Below, in pieces: positions 49,581-59,198 of a stretch of 64,000 nt of DNA. Every line of letters starts with the position of its first letter. Position 1 is the first letter of the stretch. The notes under the pieces are model-generated. The model was given only the letters and a program-made list of their open reading frames with translations. It did not search any database and was not told the DNA's origin. The position numbers were made by a program, and so were the translations under genes. This stretch comes from CAVSUR01 sp963846005 (lineage in GTDB: Bacteria; Actinomycetota; Actinomycetes; Streptosporangiales; Streptosporangiaceae), in NCBI GenBank assembly GCA_963846005.1, contig CAWJUH010000003.1, forward strand, positions 124,001 to 188,000. The letters are read 5' to 3'.

Positions 49581-50594
49581 TCAGGCCTGCCCGGGCGCCG
49601 CGGCGTCCTCGCGCCGGTGCCCGGCCGACAGCTCGGTGAGCGCGGCCGGATCGAGCTGGCCGGCCTGCACGGACGCCACCCGGCAGGCGGTGACCGCGGT
49701 CAGCGTCGAGGTGCGGGTGCCGCCCTCCAGGTGGGCCCGCTCGCCGAGCATGGCTCCCGGGCCGTACTCGGCCAGCCGCTCGCCGTCCCGCTCTACCCGC
49801 AGCACCCCGTCCAGCACCAGGAAGATCTCGCTGCCCGGCTCGCCCTGGCGGACCAGCACGTCGCCGGCCGCGAGGCGGCGGAACCTGGGCTTGCCCGCGC
49901 CGTGCATCAGCTTGCCCGACAGCTCCCGCTCCAGGGCCGTCTCCACCGCGGTGACCAGCGCCTCGGAGTCCTCGTCCCCCCACGGGCTGTGCAGGCCGAA
50001 CGACCTGCGCCACCACTCCCGGAAGTCGGTGAGACCGGACTTGTGGGTCAGCTTGCCGGCGTGATCGTAGACCCAGTGCCGGGGGAACCGGCTGGCCCCG
50101 GTGAGCGCCGTCTCGGCCCGGCCGTCCGCGTGCAGGGTCAGCGTCAGCGTGGTCCACACCAGCGGCGCCTGCCACTGCACGAACGGGCGGCGGCGCACCC
50201 GGCGCGGCGCCGGCAGGCCGGTCCGGCCGCCGGCGGTCTGGCTGAACCGCACCCAGCCCTCGCCCCGCTCCGGCTCGGGCGCGATGTCGGGCAGCAGCGC
50301 GGCCTGGAACTCGCGGCTGAGCCCGCCGAGGTGCACGGTGGTGGAGCCCATCTGGCCGCCGCCGCCGCGGCCGCAGCCGGTGATGCGGCCCGCCTCGTCG
50401 GTCTCGATCCAGCCCGACAGCACGTTGGCGAACCGGAACCGGTCGGCGGCGCGCAGCGCCTCCAGGTCGGTGATCCGGTCCGGCGGCGGCTGGTCGTAGT
50501 GCGTGAACCCGGCGTCGAAGGGCAGCCGGGCGGTGCCGGGGATCGCCTCGGAGGGGATCCACGACAGCGAGGTCACTGAGCTCTCGTAGCGCAT
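49581..50594 (-). CDS. Cyclic-nucleotide-binding (CNB) domain protein
   Basis: 337 residues. The C-terminal third is a CNB/CAP-like beta-roll: FRRLAAGDVLVRQGEPGSEIFLVLDGVLRVERDGERLAEYGPGAMLGERAHLEGGTRTSTLTAVTACRVA, with the phosphate-binding cassette GAMLGERAHLEGGTRTSTL close to the consensus GExALlxxxpRxAtV. The N-terminal 220 residues (GWIETDEAGRITGCGRGGGGQMGSTTVHLGG, WVYDHAGKLTHKSGLTDF) are not recognised; no HTH is present, so it is not a CRP-type transcription factor. First gene of the four-gene operon and its likely cAMP/cGMP effector. Confidence 0.82.
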   Translation of the reverse strand: MRYESSVTSLSWIPSEAIPGTARLPFDAGFTHYDQPPPDRITDLEALRAADRFRFANVLSGWIETDEAGRITGCGRGGGGQMGSTTVHLGGLSREFQAALLPDIAPEPERGEGWVRFSQTAGGRTGLPAPRRVRRRPFVQWQAPLVWTTLTLTLHADGRAETALTGASRFPRHWVYDHAGKLTHKSGLTDFREWWRRSFGLHSPWGDEDSEALVTAVETALERELSGKLMHGAGKPRFRRLAAGDVLVRQGEPGSEIFLVLDGVLRVERDGERLAEYGPGAMLGERAHLEGGTRTSTLTAVTACRVASVQAGQLDPAALTELSAGHRREDAAAPGQA

Positions 50595-50717
50595 ACCCCT
50601 ATGCTGCCGGGCCGGGCCCGCCAGGGCCAGGGTGCTGGCTGGTTACTGCCGGGGTGTGCCTAGCACCAGCGCCGGCAGGCCGCCCGCCGACGGCTCGGGC
50701 GGACGGCCGGAAAGACG

Positions 50718-50749
50718 CTGGAGCGGCCCGCCCCCGCGGGCCGCTCCAG
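50718..50749 (-). terminator. Strong hairpin terminator of the secreted-protein gene
   Basis: Perfect 12-bp stem CTGGAGCGGCCC (50718-50729) with its complement at 50738-50749 and an 8-base loop, 38 bases after the stop at 50787 and upstream of the CNB operon. Confidence 0.75.
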
Positions 50750-50786
50750 CCTGCCGGAAACGCTGCCGCGGCAGCGCCCGTGCCTG

Positions 50787-51638
50787 CTACCTGACGATGC
50801 GGATGACCCGCTCCATCCCGAGCTGGGTGTGCTCGCGGCCGTCCTGGGTGTCCATGAAGCAGGCCAGCACCCACCAGCCGGTCTGCTCGCGCAGGATCTG
50901 CTGCTGGTAGCCGTCGTGAGACATCACGTTGAAGAAGGTGGCGAAGTTGTCCGCCAGGTGCTGCGCGGCGTTGTCCCGCCCCTCGTGCAGCAGCCGGGCG
51001 ATCTTCTCGGCGGCGGCCTTGTTGCTGCCCCGGGCCGCGACGATCATGTGCACCAGGAAGCCGTGATTGCCGAACCGCACCATGGTGCCGTTTTGCAGCG
51101 TGCCCGGGCCGCGGAAGCCGAACTCGATCGAGTGCACCTTGGCCGCCGGGGCGGGCAGGTTGGCCGGGGCGGACGACTTGGTGATGGTGAACGTCGTCAG
51201 CGGCGGCTTGCCGCCGTGGTTACCGATGTCCGCCGCGACGTACCGGCCCGGCTGCAGGTAGACCTGGGCCGCGCTGGTACCGCGGCTGGCCGACGGCGAG
51301 AATACGAACGAGCCGAGCCCGTAGACGTTGTCCTGGTCCTGGGCGATGGCGGGCAGCGCCGCGAAGAACTGGCTGTAACTGACGCCCGGGTCGAGCCGGA
51401 CGAAGGTCGGGCCGGCCTGGGCTTCGCGGGTCACGGTGGAGATCACCCGGGCGCCGCCTGACTGCAGGTCGCCGGTGACCGAGATCTTCTTGCCGTTCAT
51501 CGCCACCCGGATGACGTGCAGCGACGGTGCGCCCGCGGGCGCGGAGCTGGTGGCCAGGGCTGCTCCGGCCGGGATGGCCAGCGACAGGCTGGCGGCGACG
51601 GCCGCGGCCCCCGCCACCAGTGCAGTGGTGCGTTTCAC
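50787..51638 (-). CDS. Secreted protein of unknown function
   Basis: 283 residues. Sec signal peptide (MKRTTALVAGAAAVAASLSLAIPAGAALA). The mature part has beta-rich segments typical of a cupredoxin-like or immunoglobulin-like fold: VYLQPGRYVAADIGNHGG, VHSIEFGFRGPGTLQNGTMVRFGNHGFLVHMIVAARG and QQILREQTGWWVLACFMDTQDGREHTQLGM. The GTMVRFGNHGFLVHM and CFMDTQDGREHTQLGM stretches contain His, Met and Cys in a plastocyanin-like order, so copper binding is possible (inference). Own terminator downstream; gene is monocistronic. Confidence 0.75.
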   Translation of the reverse strand: MKRTTALVAGAAAVAASLSLAIPAGAALATSSAPAGAPSLHVIRVAMNGKKISVTGDLQSGGARVISTVTREAQAGPTFVRLDPGVSYSQFFAALPAIAQDQDNVYGLGSFVFSPSASRGTSAAQVYLQPGRYVAADIGNHGGKPPLTTFTITKSSAPANLPAPAAKVHSIEFGFRGPGTLQNGTMVRFGNHGFLVHMIVAARGSNKAAAEKIARLLHEGRDNAAQHLADNFATFFNVMSHDGYQQQILREQTGWWVLACFMDTQDGREHTQLGMERVIRIVR

Positions 51639-51797
51639 GAGGTCCCCTCCTTGGGTCTGTGACGGATAACACCATGCCGGTAGGACGGCCAGGCCAGCCA
51701 GCAGGTTGACTCCCCGGCGGGGGTGGGCCTAGCACCACCCCGGTTGTCGCGGCTGCCGCCTGGCCAGAATGGGCGCCGCTATGGGACAACTGACGGG

Positions 51798-53147
51798 ATG
51801 AGCCAGCCAGGGGGGCCGCAGGGCCGCATCGACGTGTTCCTCGCCGACGACAACCTGATCGTCCGCGAGGGGGTGCGCGCGCTGATCAACCGCAACCCGG
51901 ACCTGCACGTGGTCGGCGTAGCCGCCGACTATGACGAGGTCATCGCCGGTTGCGCGGGCACCGAGCCGCAGGTGCTGGTCACCGACGTGCGGATGCCGCC
52001 GTCGTTCCAGCGCGAGGGCATCGAAGCAGCCAAGGAGGTGCGCAAGCGCTACCCGGGCACCGGGATCATCGTGCTGTCGCAGTACGACGACCCCGAGTAC
52101 GCCGTATCGCTGCTCGCCGAGGGCTCGGCCGGGTACGGCTACCTGCTCAAGGACCGGGTCGCCGAGGGCAACCAGCTCGCCGACGCGATCCGCCAGGTGG
52201 CCACCGGCGGCACCGCGCTGGACCCGTCCATCGTCGAGGCGCTGGTGCGGCCGGTGGTCGGTCCTAGCGACCTGCGGCCGGACGAGGAGGAGCTGCTCGG
52301 CCTGGTCGCCGAGGGCAAGCCGATCAAGGCCATCGCGGCGGCCAGGGCCGTCCCGCCCGAGGCGGTCAACGCCGAGGTCGAGGCGGTGTTCGTCAAGCTG
52401 GCCGCGGGCGTGGCCGCCGGCCACCACGCGGCCATCGACCGGCTGCGGCTGCTGCACCAGGCCATCGTGGACCGGGAGGAGCAGGGCGAGACGCTGTCCC
52501 GGCTGCTGCCCGGCGGACTGGCCGAGAAGCTGCGCGGCGGCGGCCAGCGCATCGGCGAGACCGAGCGGGTGGTGGTCACCGTGCTGATGAGCGACATCCG
52601 CTCCTACTCCACGATCGCCGAGCACGCCGACCCCAGCGCGCTGGCCAGCCAGCTCGGAACCCACCGCGCGGCGATGAACCGTGCGATCCTGCGGGAGGGG
52701 GGAACGGTCATGCAGTTCGTCGGCGATGCGGTGATGGCGGTCTTCGGCGCGCCCTTCCCCCAGCCCGACCACGCCGACCGGGCGGTGGCCGCCGCCGCCG
52801 GGATGCACGCCGAGCAGGCCGCCATCAACGCGCAGTGGGAGGCCGCCGGGCTGACCGCGTTCGGCCTCGGCATCGGGCTGTCCACAGGCCCGGCCGCGGC
52901 CGCGCTGCTCGGCTCGGAGGAGCGGCTGGAGTACACCCTGGTCGGGGACACCGTGAACCTGTCCCAGCGGCTGCAGCAGCTGGCCAGCGCCGGCGAGTCC
53001 GTGCTGTCCGGGCCGACCATGGACGCGCTGGCCGAGCCCGCGGCGGCCGTGCCGCTGCCGGCCCAGCTGGTCAAGGGCCGGGACACCCCGATCGTGGCTT
53101 TCAAGATTCCCCAGTCCGGTGCCGCCCCGGCGGTGCTGGCCGATTAA
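51798..53147 (+). CDS. Response regulator fused to a class III nucleotide cyclase
   Basis: 449 residues. Receiver domain with IDVFLADDNLIVREGV, phospho-Asp in VLVTDVRMPP, VLSQYDDPEYA and GYLLKDRV. Next comes a LuxR-type HTH in sequence position but degenerate (LRPDEEELLGLVAEGKPIKAIAAA), then a short coiled linker and a cyclase domain: VTVLMSDIRSYSTIAE (metal Asp), FVGDAVMAVFGAP (second Asp) and YTLVGDTVNLSQRLQQLA with the transition-state Asn and Arg kept, so catalytically competent by motif. A kinase of the neighbourhood (59446) or elsewhere would turn phosphorylation into cAMP. Encoded just before the ABC gene set (38-base gap). Confidence 0.88.
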   Translation: MSQPGGPQGRIDVFLADDNLIVREGVRALINRNPDLHVVGVAADYDEVIAGCAGTEPQVLVTDVRMPPSFQREGIEAAKEVRKRYPGTGIIVLSQYDDPEYAVSLLAEGSAGYGYLLKDRVAEGNQLADAIRQVATGGTALDPSIVEALVRPVVGPSDLRPDEEELLGLVAEGKPIKAIAAARAVPPEAVNAEVEAVFVKLAAGVAAGHHAAIDRLRLLHQAIVDREEQGETLSRLLPGGLAEKLRGGGQRIGETERVVVTVLMSDIRSYSTIAEHADPSALASQLGTHRAAMNRAILREGGTVMQFVGDAVMAVFGAPFPQPDHADRAVAAAAGMHAEQAAINAQWEAAGLTAFGLGIGLSTGPAAAALLGSEERLEYTLVGDTVNLSQRLQQLASAGESVLSGPTMDALAEPAAAVPLPAQLVKGRDTPIVAFKIPQSGAAPAVLAD

Positions 53148-53185
53148 TCGCTGAGCGAACCCGGCGAGGACCAGATGAGGACCAG

Positions 53186-53926
53186 ATGAGCGAGAACCAG
53201 CCAGCCCTCCAGGTGCAGGGCGCGCGCAAGACGTTCGAGGCGGAGAACGCCCCGGTGCGGGCGCTGCGCGGCATCGACCTGACCGTCAGCACCGGCGAGT
53301 TCGTGGCCCTGATGGGGCCGTCCGGGTGCGGCAAATCGACATTGCTGAACCTGGTCGCCGGGCTGGAGGCCGCCGACGAGGGCAGCATCACGGTGGCCGG
53401 GGAGGAAGTCACCGGCCGCAGCGAGGACGACCTGGCCCGGCTGCGGCGCCGGCATATCGGCATCATCTTCCAGTTCTTCAACCTGCTGGAGGGGATGACC
53501 GTGCTGGAGAACGTGGCCCTCCCGGCGGTGATCGCCGGGCGCAAGCGGCGGATGGCCGAGACCCGGGCCCGCGACCTGCTCGACCTGCTCGGCATCGGCG
53601 ACAAGGCCTCCGCAGTGCCCGGCGTGCTGTCCGGCGGCCAGCGGCAGCGGCTGGCGATCGCCCGGGCCCTGGCCAACGAGCCGACGCTGCTGCTGGCCGA
53701 CGAGCCCACCGGCGCGCTGGATTCCGACGGCGGCCAGGAGGTCATCGAGCTGCTGAGCCGGCTGCACCACGGGGGCCAGACCATCATCCTGGTCACCCAC
53801 GACGCCCAGGTCGCGGCGGCCGCGCAGCGGATCGTGCGGATGCTGGACGGCCGGATCGCCGCCGACCCGGCGGCCGGGCCGCCCGCCGCCCGGGTCACCA
53901 GCGGCGTGCCCGCCGAGGCCCGCTAG
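53186..53926 (+). CDS. ABC transporter ATPase, MacB/LolD type
   Basis: 246 residues. Walker A MGPSGCGKSTLLNLVAGLE, Q-loop GIIFQFFNLLEGMTVLENVALP, signature LSGGQRQRLAIARAL, Walker B LLLADEPTGALDSDGG and H-loop LVTHDAQVAAAAQRIV. Powers the FtsX-type permeases encoded next; such systems are mechanotransmitters rather than simple pumps and often respond to envelope stress or peptides. Confidence 0.92.
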   Translation: MSENQPALQVQGARKTFEAENAPVRALRGIDLTVSTGEFVALMGPSGCGKSTLLNLVAGLEAADEGSITVAGEEVTGRSEDDLARLRRRHIGIIFQFFNLLEGMTVLENVALPAVIAGRKRRMAETRARDLLDLLGIGDKASAVPGVLSGGQRQRLAIARALANEPTLLLADEPTGALDSDGGQEVIELLSRLHHGGQTIILVTHDAQVAAAAQRIVRMLDGRIAADPAAGPPAARVTSGVPAEAR

Positions 53927-53928
53927 CC

Positions 53929-56442
53929 ATGACCGCCGGTGCCATGCGGATCGCGTGGTACCGCATCCGAGCCACCTGGCGCTCCCGCCTGCCCGGCTAC
54001 CTGGCCCTGGTGGTGCTGACCGGGGTGCTCGGCGGCGTGGCCCTGGCCGCGGTGACCGCCGCCCGCCGTACCGACTCCTCCTACCCGCGCTTCCTGACCT
54101 CGACCCGCCCGTCCAGCCTGGTGGTCCAGCCGTTCACCTCCCCGGCGGATTCGCCGGCGTTCGTACGCCAGCTCAGCCAGCTGCCCCATGTCCGCCACGC
54201 TGCGTACGCGGTTGCCTTCAGCGCCGTCACCCTGACCCCCCGCGGCACGCCGGGCACGATCCTGCTCAGCCAGGCCCAGCTGATCGCCAGCCCGGACGGG
54301 CTGTACTCGCGTCAGGACCAGGTGACGATCGTGGCCGGGCGGCCCGCCGACCCGCGCGACCCCGGCCAGATCGTCGTCAGCCCGGACGCCGCGGCCCGGC
54401 TGCACCTGCTCGTGGGATCACGGCTGCGGGTTGTGCTGATCAGCTCCGCCGGCGGGCAGGCGCGCGCGCGGCTGACCCTGACCGTGACCGGGATCGGGGT
54501 CTTCAACCTGCAGGTGCTGCAGGACGATATCGACACCGGCAGGACCGGGTTCCTGCTCGGCACGCCGGCCCTGGCCGCCCGGTACGGCGGCTGCTGCGCC
54601 AGCGCGATGATCGTCGGTCTGCGGCTGGCCGACGCCAGCCGCTACGGCACCGCCGCCGCCCGGGAATACGGGCGGCTGATCGCGGCCAGCCCCGACATCC
54701 CGGCCGGCCAGCGGGAATTGCAGGACTACCTGACCGGGCCGATCGAGGCCGAGGCGCAGCGGGGCATCAGGCCCGAGGCTGTCGCGCTCGGCGTATTCGG
54801 GCTAATCGCCGGGGCGGCGGCCCTGCTGATCGGCGCGCAGACGATCTCCCGGCTCTTTTACGCCGGGCGGCCGGACGCTGCGGTGCTGCGCGCGCTCGGG
54901 GCCGGGCCGGCCGCGGCCGTGGCCGACCAGCTGGCGTGGGCCAGCGGCGCCGCCGCCGCCGGGTCGCTGCTCGCGGCCGGGGCGGCGGCGGCGCTGTCGC
55001 CGTTCTCGCTGTTCGGGCCGGTCCGGCAGGTCGAGCCGGGCCGTGACATCTACCTGGACTGGACGGTGCTCGGGGCCGGCACGGCCGCGCTGGCCGGACT
55101 GCTCGGCGGATGGGTCCTGATCACGGCCTACCGGCGGGCGCCGCATCGCGCTGCGACGGCGAGCGCGGCCGGCCGCGCTTCCGGCGCCGCGCGGGCAGTG
55201 GCCGGAGCCGGCCTGCCGGCGCCGGTCCTGGCCGGGACGCGCTTCGCCCTGGAGGCCGGCCGCGGCCGTACTGCGGTGCCGGTGCGCTCGGTCATCGCCG
55301 GGGCGATGCTGGCCGCGTGCGTCGGCGGGGCCACGCTGACCTTCGGCGCCAGCCTGAGCACGCTGATCGCCTCCCCTGACCTGTACGGCTGGAGCTTCAG
55401 CTACGCGCTGTACTCGGTTCAGGGCTGGGGCACCGTCCCGGTCCGGTGGGCGGGCCCGCTGCTGGCCCGGGACCGGGACGTGGCCGCGGTCAGCGACGCC
55501 TGGTTCACGACCTTGCAGATCGGCGGCCAGACCGTCCCGGCCCTGCTGGAACCGGACCGGGCGGCGGTAGCGCCGCACCTGGTCACCGGACATCTCCCGG
55601 ACGGACCGCATCAGGTGGTGCTGGGCGAGGCGACCCTGGCGCAACTGCACCGGCGCGTCGGAGAAACGGTGACGATCAACGACCCGCTGCACGCGCGGCT
55701 GCGCATCGTCGGGACGGCGGTGCTGCCGACGATCGGGACCGTGCTGTCGGTGCACCCGTCAATGAGCACCGGAGCGCTGCTGTCGGCGGCGATCCTCCCT
55801 GGCACCGGGGCCGGGGGGCCGTTCGCCGGGCCGCTGGCCGGGCCGAACGCGATCTTCGTGCGGCTGCGGCCGGGAGTGAGCCAGGCCGCAGGGCTGCGGT
55901 CGATGCGCGGCGTGCTGGCGGCGCTCGACCGGGACGAGCACGCACCCCGGGTGCTGGCTCATACCAACGGCGAGGCGCTGGTCGACACGGTCAGCCTGCT
56001 GCCGCCGCAGCGGCCGGCCGAGATCGTGAACTACAAGACCATGGGCGCGATGCCGGCCACCCTGGCTGCCGGGCTGGCCGCCGGCGCCGTGGCCGGGCTG
56101 GCCGTCACCCTCACCGCCTCGGTCCGCCACCGCCGTCGCGACCTGGCCCTGCTCAAGACGCTCGGGTTCACCCGCGGCCAGCTCGCCGCCGCCATTGCCT
56201 GGCAGGCCACCTTGATCACGGCCATCGGGCTGCTGACCGGCCTGCCGATCGGCATCGCCGCCGGGCGCTGGCTGTGGCTCGCCTTCACCCGCGAGCTGTC
56301 CGCCGTCCCCGATCCGGTCGTACCCGCCCTCTCCCTGCTGGCCGCCGCGCTGGCGGCGCTCGTCCTGGCCAACCTGGTGGCTGCGGGTCCCGGGCGGTAC
56401 GCCGCCCGGACCAGGGCCGCCGAGATCTTGCGGGCGGAGTAA
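53929..56442 (+). CDS. FtsX/MacB-type ABC permease, copy 1
   Basis: 837 residues starting 2 bases after the ATPase stop. N-terminal helix after RSRLPGYLALVVLTGVLGGVALAAVTAARRTDSSYP, a large outer domain, then two FtsX domains: RPEAVALGVFGLIAGAAALLIGAQTISRLFYAGR and PAEIVNYKTMGAMPATLAAGL to RRRDLALLKTLGFTRGQLAAAIAWQATLITAIG. Several helices around 270-430 and 690-830. Similar throughout to the next gene, so the pair arose by duplication and may form a heterodimer. Confidence 0.88.
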   Translation: MTAGAMRIAWYRIRATWRSRLPGYLALVVLTGVLGGVALAAVTAARRTDSSYPRFLTSTRPSSLVVQPFTSPADSPAFVRQLSQLPHVRHAAYAVAFSAVTLTPRGTPGTILLSQAQLIASPDGLYSRQDQVTIVAGRPADPRDPGQIVVSPDAAARLHLLVGSRLRVVLISSAGGQARARLTLTVTGIGVFNLQVLQDDIDTGRTGFLLGTPALAARYGGCCASAMIVGLRLADASRYGTAAAREYGRLIAASPDIPAGQRELQDYLTGPIEAEAQRGIRPEAVALGVFGLIAGAAALLIGAQTISRLFYAGRPDAAVLRALGAGPAAAVADQLAWASGAAAAGSLLAAGAAAALSPFSLFGPVRQVEPGRDIYLDWTVLGAGTAALAGLLGGWVLITAYRRAPHRAATASAAGRASGAARAVAGAGLPAPVLAGTRFALEAGRGRTAVPVRSVIAGAMLAACVGGATLTFGASLSTLIASPDLYGWSFSYALYSVQGWGTVPVRWAGPLLARDRDVAAVSDAWFTTLQIGGQTVPALLEPDRAAVAPHLVTGHLPDGPHQVVLGEATLAQLHRRVGETVTINDPLHARLRIVGTAVLPTIGTVLSVHPSMSTGALLSAAILPGTGAGGPFAGPLAGPNAIFVRLRPGVSQAAGLRSMRGVLAALDRDEHAPRVLAHTNGEALVDTVSLLPPQRPAEIVNYKTMGAMPATLAAGLAAGAVAGLAVTLTASVRHRRRDLALLKTLGFTRGQLAAAIAWQATLITAIGLLTGLPIGIAAGRWLWLAFTRELSAVPDPVVPALSLLAAALAALVLANLVAAGPGRYAARTRAAEILRAE

Positions 56443-56549
56443 GCCGTGACCGCGGCCGAGCCGTCAGCCGTCACGTCCCCGGCTCGGGGGGCCGCTCCGG
56501 TGCGCCGCCTGTCCTCCGGCGGCAGTCACGTTGCGATCGGAGCGAGCAG

Positions 56550-59198
56550 ATGAAAGCCGCCGGTCAGGCCAGCAGCAGGGCCAGGCCGCCGGGCCCGGAG
56601 CCGGGCCTGCCCGCCGCCGAGGAGCGCCCGCACGCCCGGGTGCTGCCCGTGGCCGGGTACCGGCTGCGGGGCACCTGGCGGCGGCGGCTGCCCGGCTATC
56701 TTGCCCTCACCCTCCTGGCCGGGCTGCTCGGCGGGGTGGCACTAGCCGCGGTCACCGCCGCCCGGCGTACCGATTCCTCCTATCCCGACTACCTGGCGGG
56801 CACCCGCCCGTCCGCGCTGATCATCCAGCCGAACGCGAACGGCGGCGGCGACTTCGCCGCGGCGGAGCGCCTCTACCGGCAGCTGCTCAGCCGGATCCGG
56901 CACCTGCCGCACGTCCGCGGGCTGACCACCGCGGACGCTCTCAACGCGGCCACCCTGACCCCGCGCGGGCACATCGCCTCGCTGCTGTTCACTCAGGTGC
57001 AGCTGGTGGCCAGCCGGGACGGCATGTTCTCCCGCCAGGACCGGGTGACGATCGTGGCCGGCCACCCCGCCACCCGGCCCGATCAGGTGGTGGCGACCGT
57101 CCGGGCCGCCGCTCAGCTGCACCTGCACGTGGGCTCGCGGCTGCCGGTGGGCCTGCTGAAGCTGGTCTCGCCGCATGGCATCCCGCCCGTCGGCCGCCGG
57201 CTCACCCTGACCGTGTCGGGCATCGGCGTGCTGGGCACCCAGATCGTGCAGGACGACATCGACGCCGACCGCACCGGTTTCCTGATCGGGACGCCCAGCC
57301 TGGACCGCCGGTTCGGCTCGGGCCGCTACCAGGCCACTTCCTACGTCGGGCTGCGGCTGGCCGGCGGCTTCCGGTACTCCACGGCGGTGAGCCGGGAGTT
57401 CGAGCAGCTGGAGACCTCAAGCACCTACTACGCCGGCGGCAACGGCCAGCTGCTGCAGCTGCTGGAGATCTACGACACCGCGGCGATCCAGACCCAGGCC
57501 CAGCGCTCGATCCGGCCGGAAGCGATCGCGCTCGCGGTGTTCGGGCTCATCGCCGGCCTGGTCGCCCTGCTGCTCGGCGCGCAGTCCGCGGCCCGCCAGC
57601 TGCAGGCCGGCGCGGCGGATTCCGCGGTGCTGCGGGCGCTCGGCGCGGGACCGGTTGCGGCCCTGGCGGACGGCGTGCTGGGCATCCTGGCCGCGATCGG
57701 CGCCGGGGCACTGCTGGCCGCCGTGGTCGCGATCGGCTTGTCGCCGTTTTCGCTGTTCGGGCCGGTCCGCCAGGCCGAGCCCGGCCGCGGGTTCTACCTC
57801 GACTGGTCGGTGCTGGGCCTCGGCGCCGCCGCGCTGGCCCTGATCCTCGCGCTGGCCGCCGCGATCGCCGGCTACCGGCAGGCGCCGCACCGGGCCGCGG
57901 CCCGCCAGCGCCGGCCGGGCCGCGGCTCGGCGGTAGTCCGGGCCGGGCTGTCCGCCGGGCTGGCCCCGGCCGCGGTGGCCGGGCTGCGGTTCGCGCTGGA
58001 GCCGGGCCGGGGCCGCACCGCGGTCCCGGTGCGCTCGGTGATCGCCGGGGCGGTCCTCGCGGTGGGCGTGGGCGCGGCCGCCCTCACCTTCGGTGCCAGC
58101 CTGACCAACCTGGTGGCCCACCCCGGCCTGTACGGCTGGAACTTCGGCTACGCGCTGTACTCCACCGACGGCTGGGGGCCGTTCCCGCCCGCGCTGACCG
58201 ACCCGGTGCTGCACCGCGACCACCAGATTGCGGCCAGTACGGGCGTGTACTTCGCCACCGTCGAGATCGACGGCCAGACCGTCCCGGCCATCGTGTCCCC
58301 GGCTCGTGCGGCCATTGCCCCGCGCCCGCTGACCGGCCACCGGCTCGACGGCCAGAACCAGATCGTGCTCGGCCCGGCCACCCTGGCCCAGCTGCACAAG
58401 CAGGTCGGGGACACGGTCACGGTGCGGCTCGGCCAGGTCATTCCGGGGCGCAGGCTGACGATCGCCGGCACGGCCGCGCTGCCGGCCATCGGGGACACGC
58501 TCAGCATCCACCCGTCGCTGTCCACCGGGGCGGTGCTGCCGCAGGCGGCAGTCAGCCGGGCCGGGCTGACCGACGGCCAGGGAAGCCACCACTATGGCCC
58601 GAACGCGATCTTCATCCGGCTCCGGCCCGGCGTCAGCCAGGCCGCGGGCCTGCGCTCGGTGCAGAAGATCGCCGACTTGTACAACCAGCTCGTGCGCTCC
58701 CCGCAGATCGAGGCGCAGGCCGGCCTCACCGCGCTGCAGCTGCAGGCCAGCGCGCTGCCCGCGCAGCGGCCGGCCGAGATCGTGAACTACAGGACGATGG
58801 GCGCGATGCCCGCCGTGCTGGCCGGCGGCCTGGCCGCCGGGGCGGTGGCCGGGCTCGGGCTCACCCTGGTCGCGTCGGTGCGGCGGCGGCGGCGGGACCT
58901 GGCCCTGCTCAAGACACTCGGATTCACCCGGCGCCAGCTCGCGGGAGCCGTCGGCTGGCAGGCCACGGCGGTGGCGGCGGCCGGGCTGGCGTTCGGCCTG
59001 CCGCTGGGCATCGCCGCGGGCCGGTGGCTGTGGCTGGCCTTCGCCCGCGAGCTGTCGGCCGTGCCCGCCGTCACGATCCCGGCCGCCTCGATCGCGGCGG
59101 CCGCGCTGGCCGCGCTGGTGCTGGCCAACCTGGTCGCGGCGCTGCCCGGCCGGGCCGCCGCCCGCACCGCGGCCGCCCTGGCGCTGAGGGCCGAGTGA
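56550..59198 (+). CDS. FtsX/MacB-type ABC permease, copy 2
   Basis: 882 residues from the ATG at 56550 (GAGCGAG upstream). Same layout as the preceding permease, with GGVALAAVTAARRTDSSYPDYL, RPEAIALAVFGLIAGLVALLLG and RRRRDLALLKTLGFTRRQLAGAVGWQAT. It has a 40-residue Pro-rich N-terminal extension not present in copy 1. Probably uses the same ATPase. It is followed at once by the remnant of a third copy (1-base TGATG overlap). Confidence 0.88.
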   Translation: MKAAGQASSRARPPGPEPGLPAAEERPHARVLPVAGYRLRGTWRRRLPGYLALTLLAGLLGGVALAAVTAARRTDSSYPDYLAGTRPSALIIQPNANGGGDFAAAERLYRQLLSRIRHLPHVRGLTTADALNAATLTPRGHIASLLFTQVQLVASRDGMFSRQDRVTIVAGHPATRPDQVVATVRAAAQLHLHVGSRLPVGLLKLVSPHGIPPVGRRLTLTVSGIGVLGTQIVQDDIDADRTGFLIGTPSLDRRFGSGRYQATSYVGLRLAGGFRYSTAVSREFEQLETSSTYYAGGNGQLLQLLEIYDTAAIQTQAQRSIRPEAIALAVFGLIAGLVALLLGAQSAARQLQAGAADSAVLRALGAGPVAALADGVLGILAAIGAGALLAAVVAIGLSPFSLFGPVRQAEPGRGFYLDWSVLGLGAAALALILALAAAIAGYRQAPHRAAARQRRPGRGSAVVRAGLSAGLAPAAVAGLRFALEPGRGRTAVPVRSVIAGAVLAVGVGAAALTFGASLTNLVAHPGLYGWNFGYALYSTDGWGPFPPALTDPVLHRDHQIAASTGVYFATVEIDGQTVPAIVSPARAAIAPRPLTGHRLDGQNQIVLGPATLAQLHKQVGDTVTVRLGQVIPGRRLTIAGTAALPAIGDTLSIHPSLSTGAVLPQAAVSRAGLTDGQGSHHYGPNAIFIRLRPGVSQAAGLRSVQKIADLYNQLVRSPQIEAQAGLTALQLQASALPAQRPAEIVNYRTMGAMPAVLAGGLAAGAVAGLGLTLVASVRRRRRDLALLKTLGFTRRQLAGAVGWQATAVAAAGLAFGLPLGIAAGRWLWLAFARELSAVPAVTIPAASIAAAALAALVLANLVAALPGRAAARTAAALALRAE

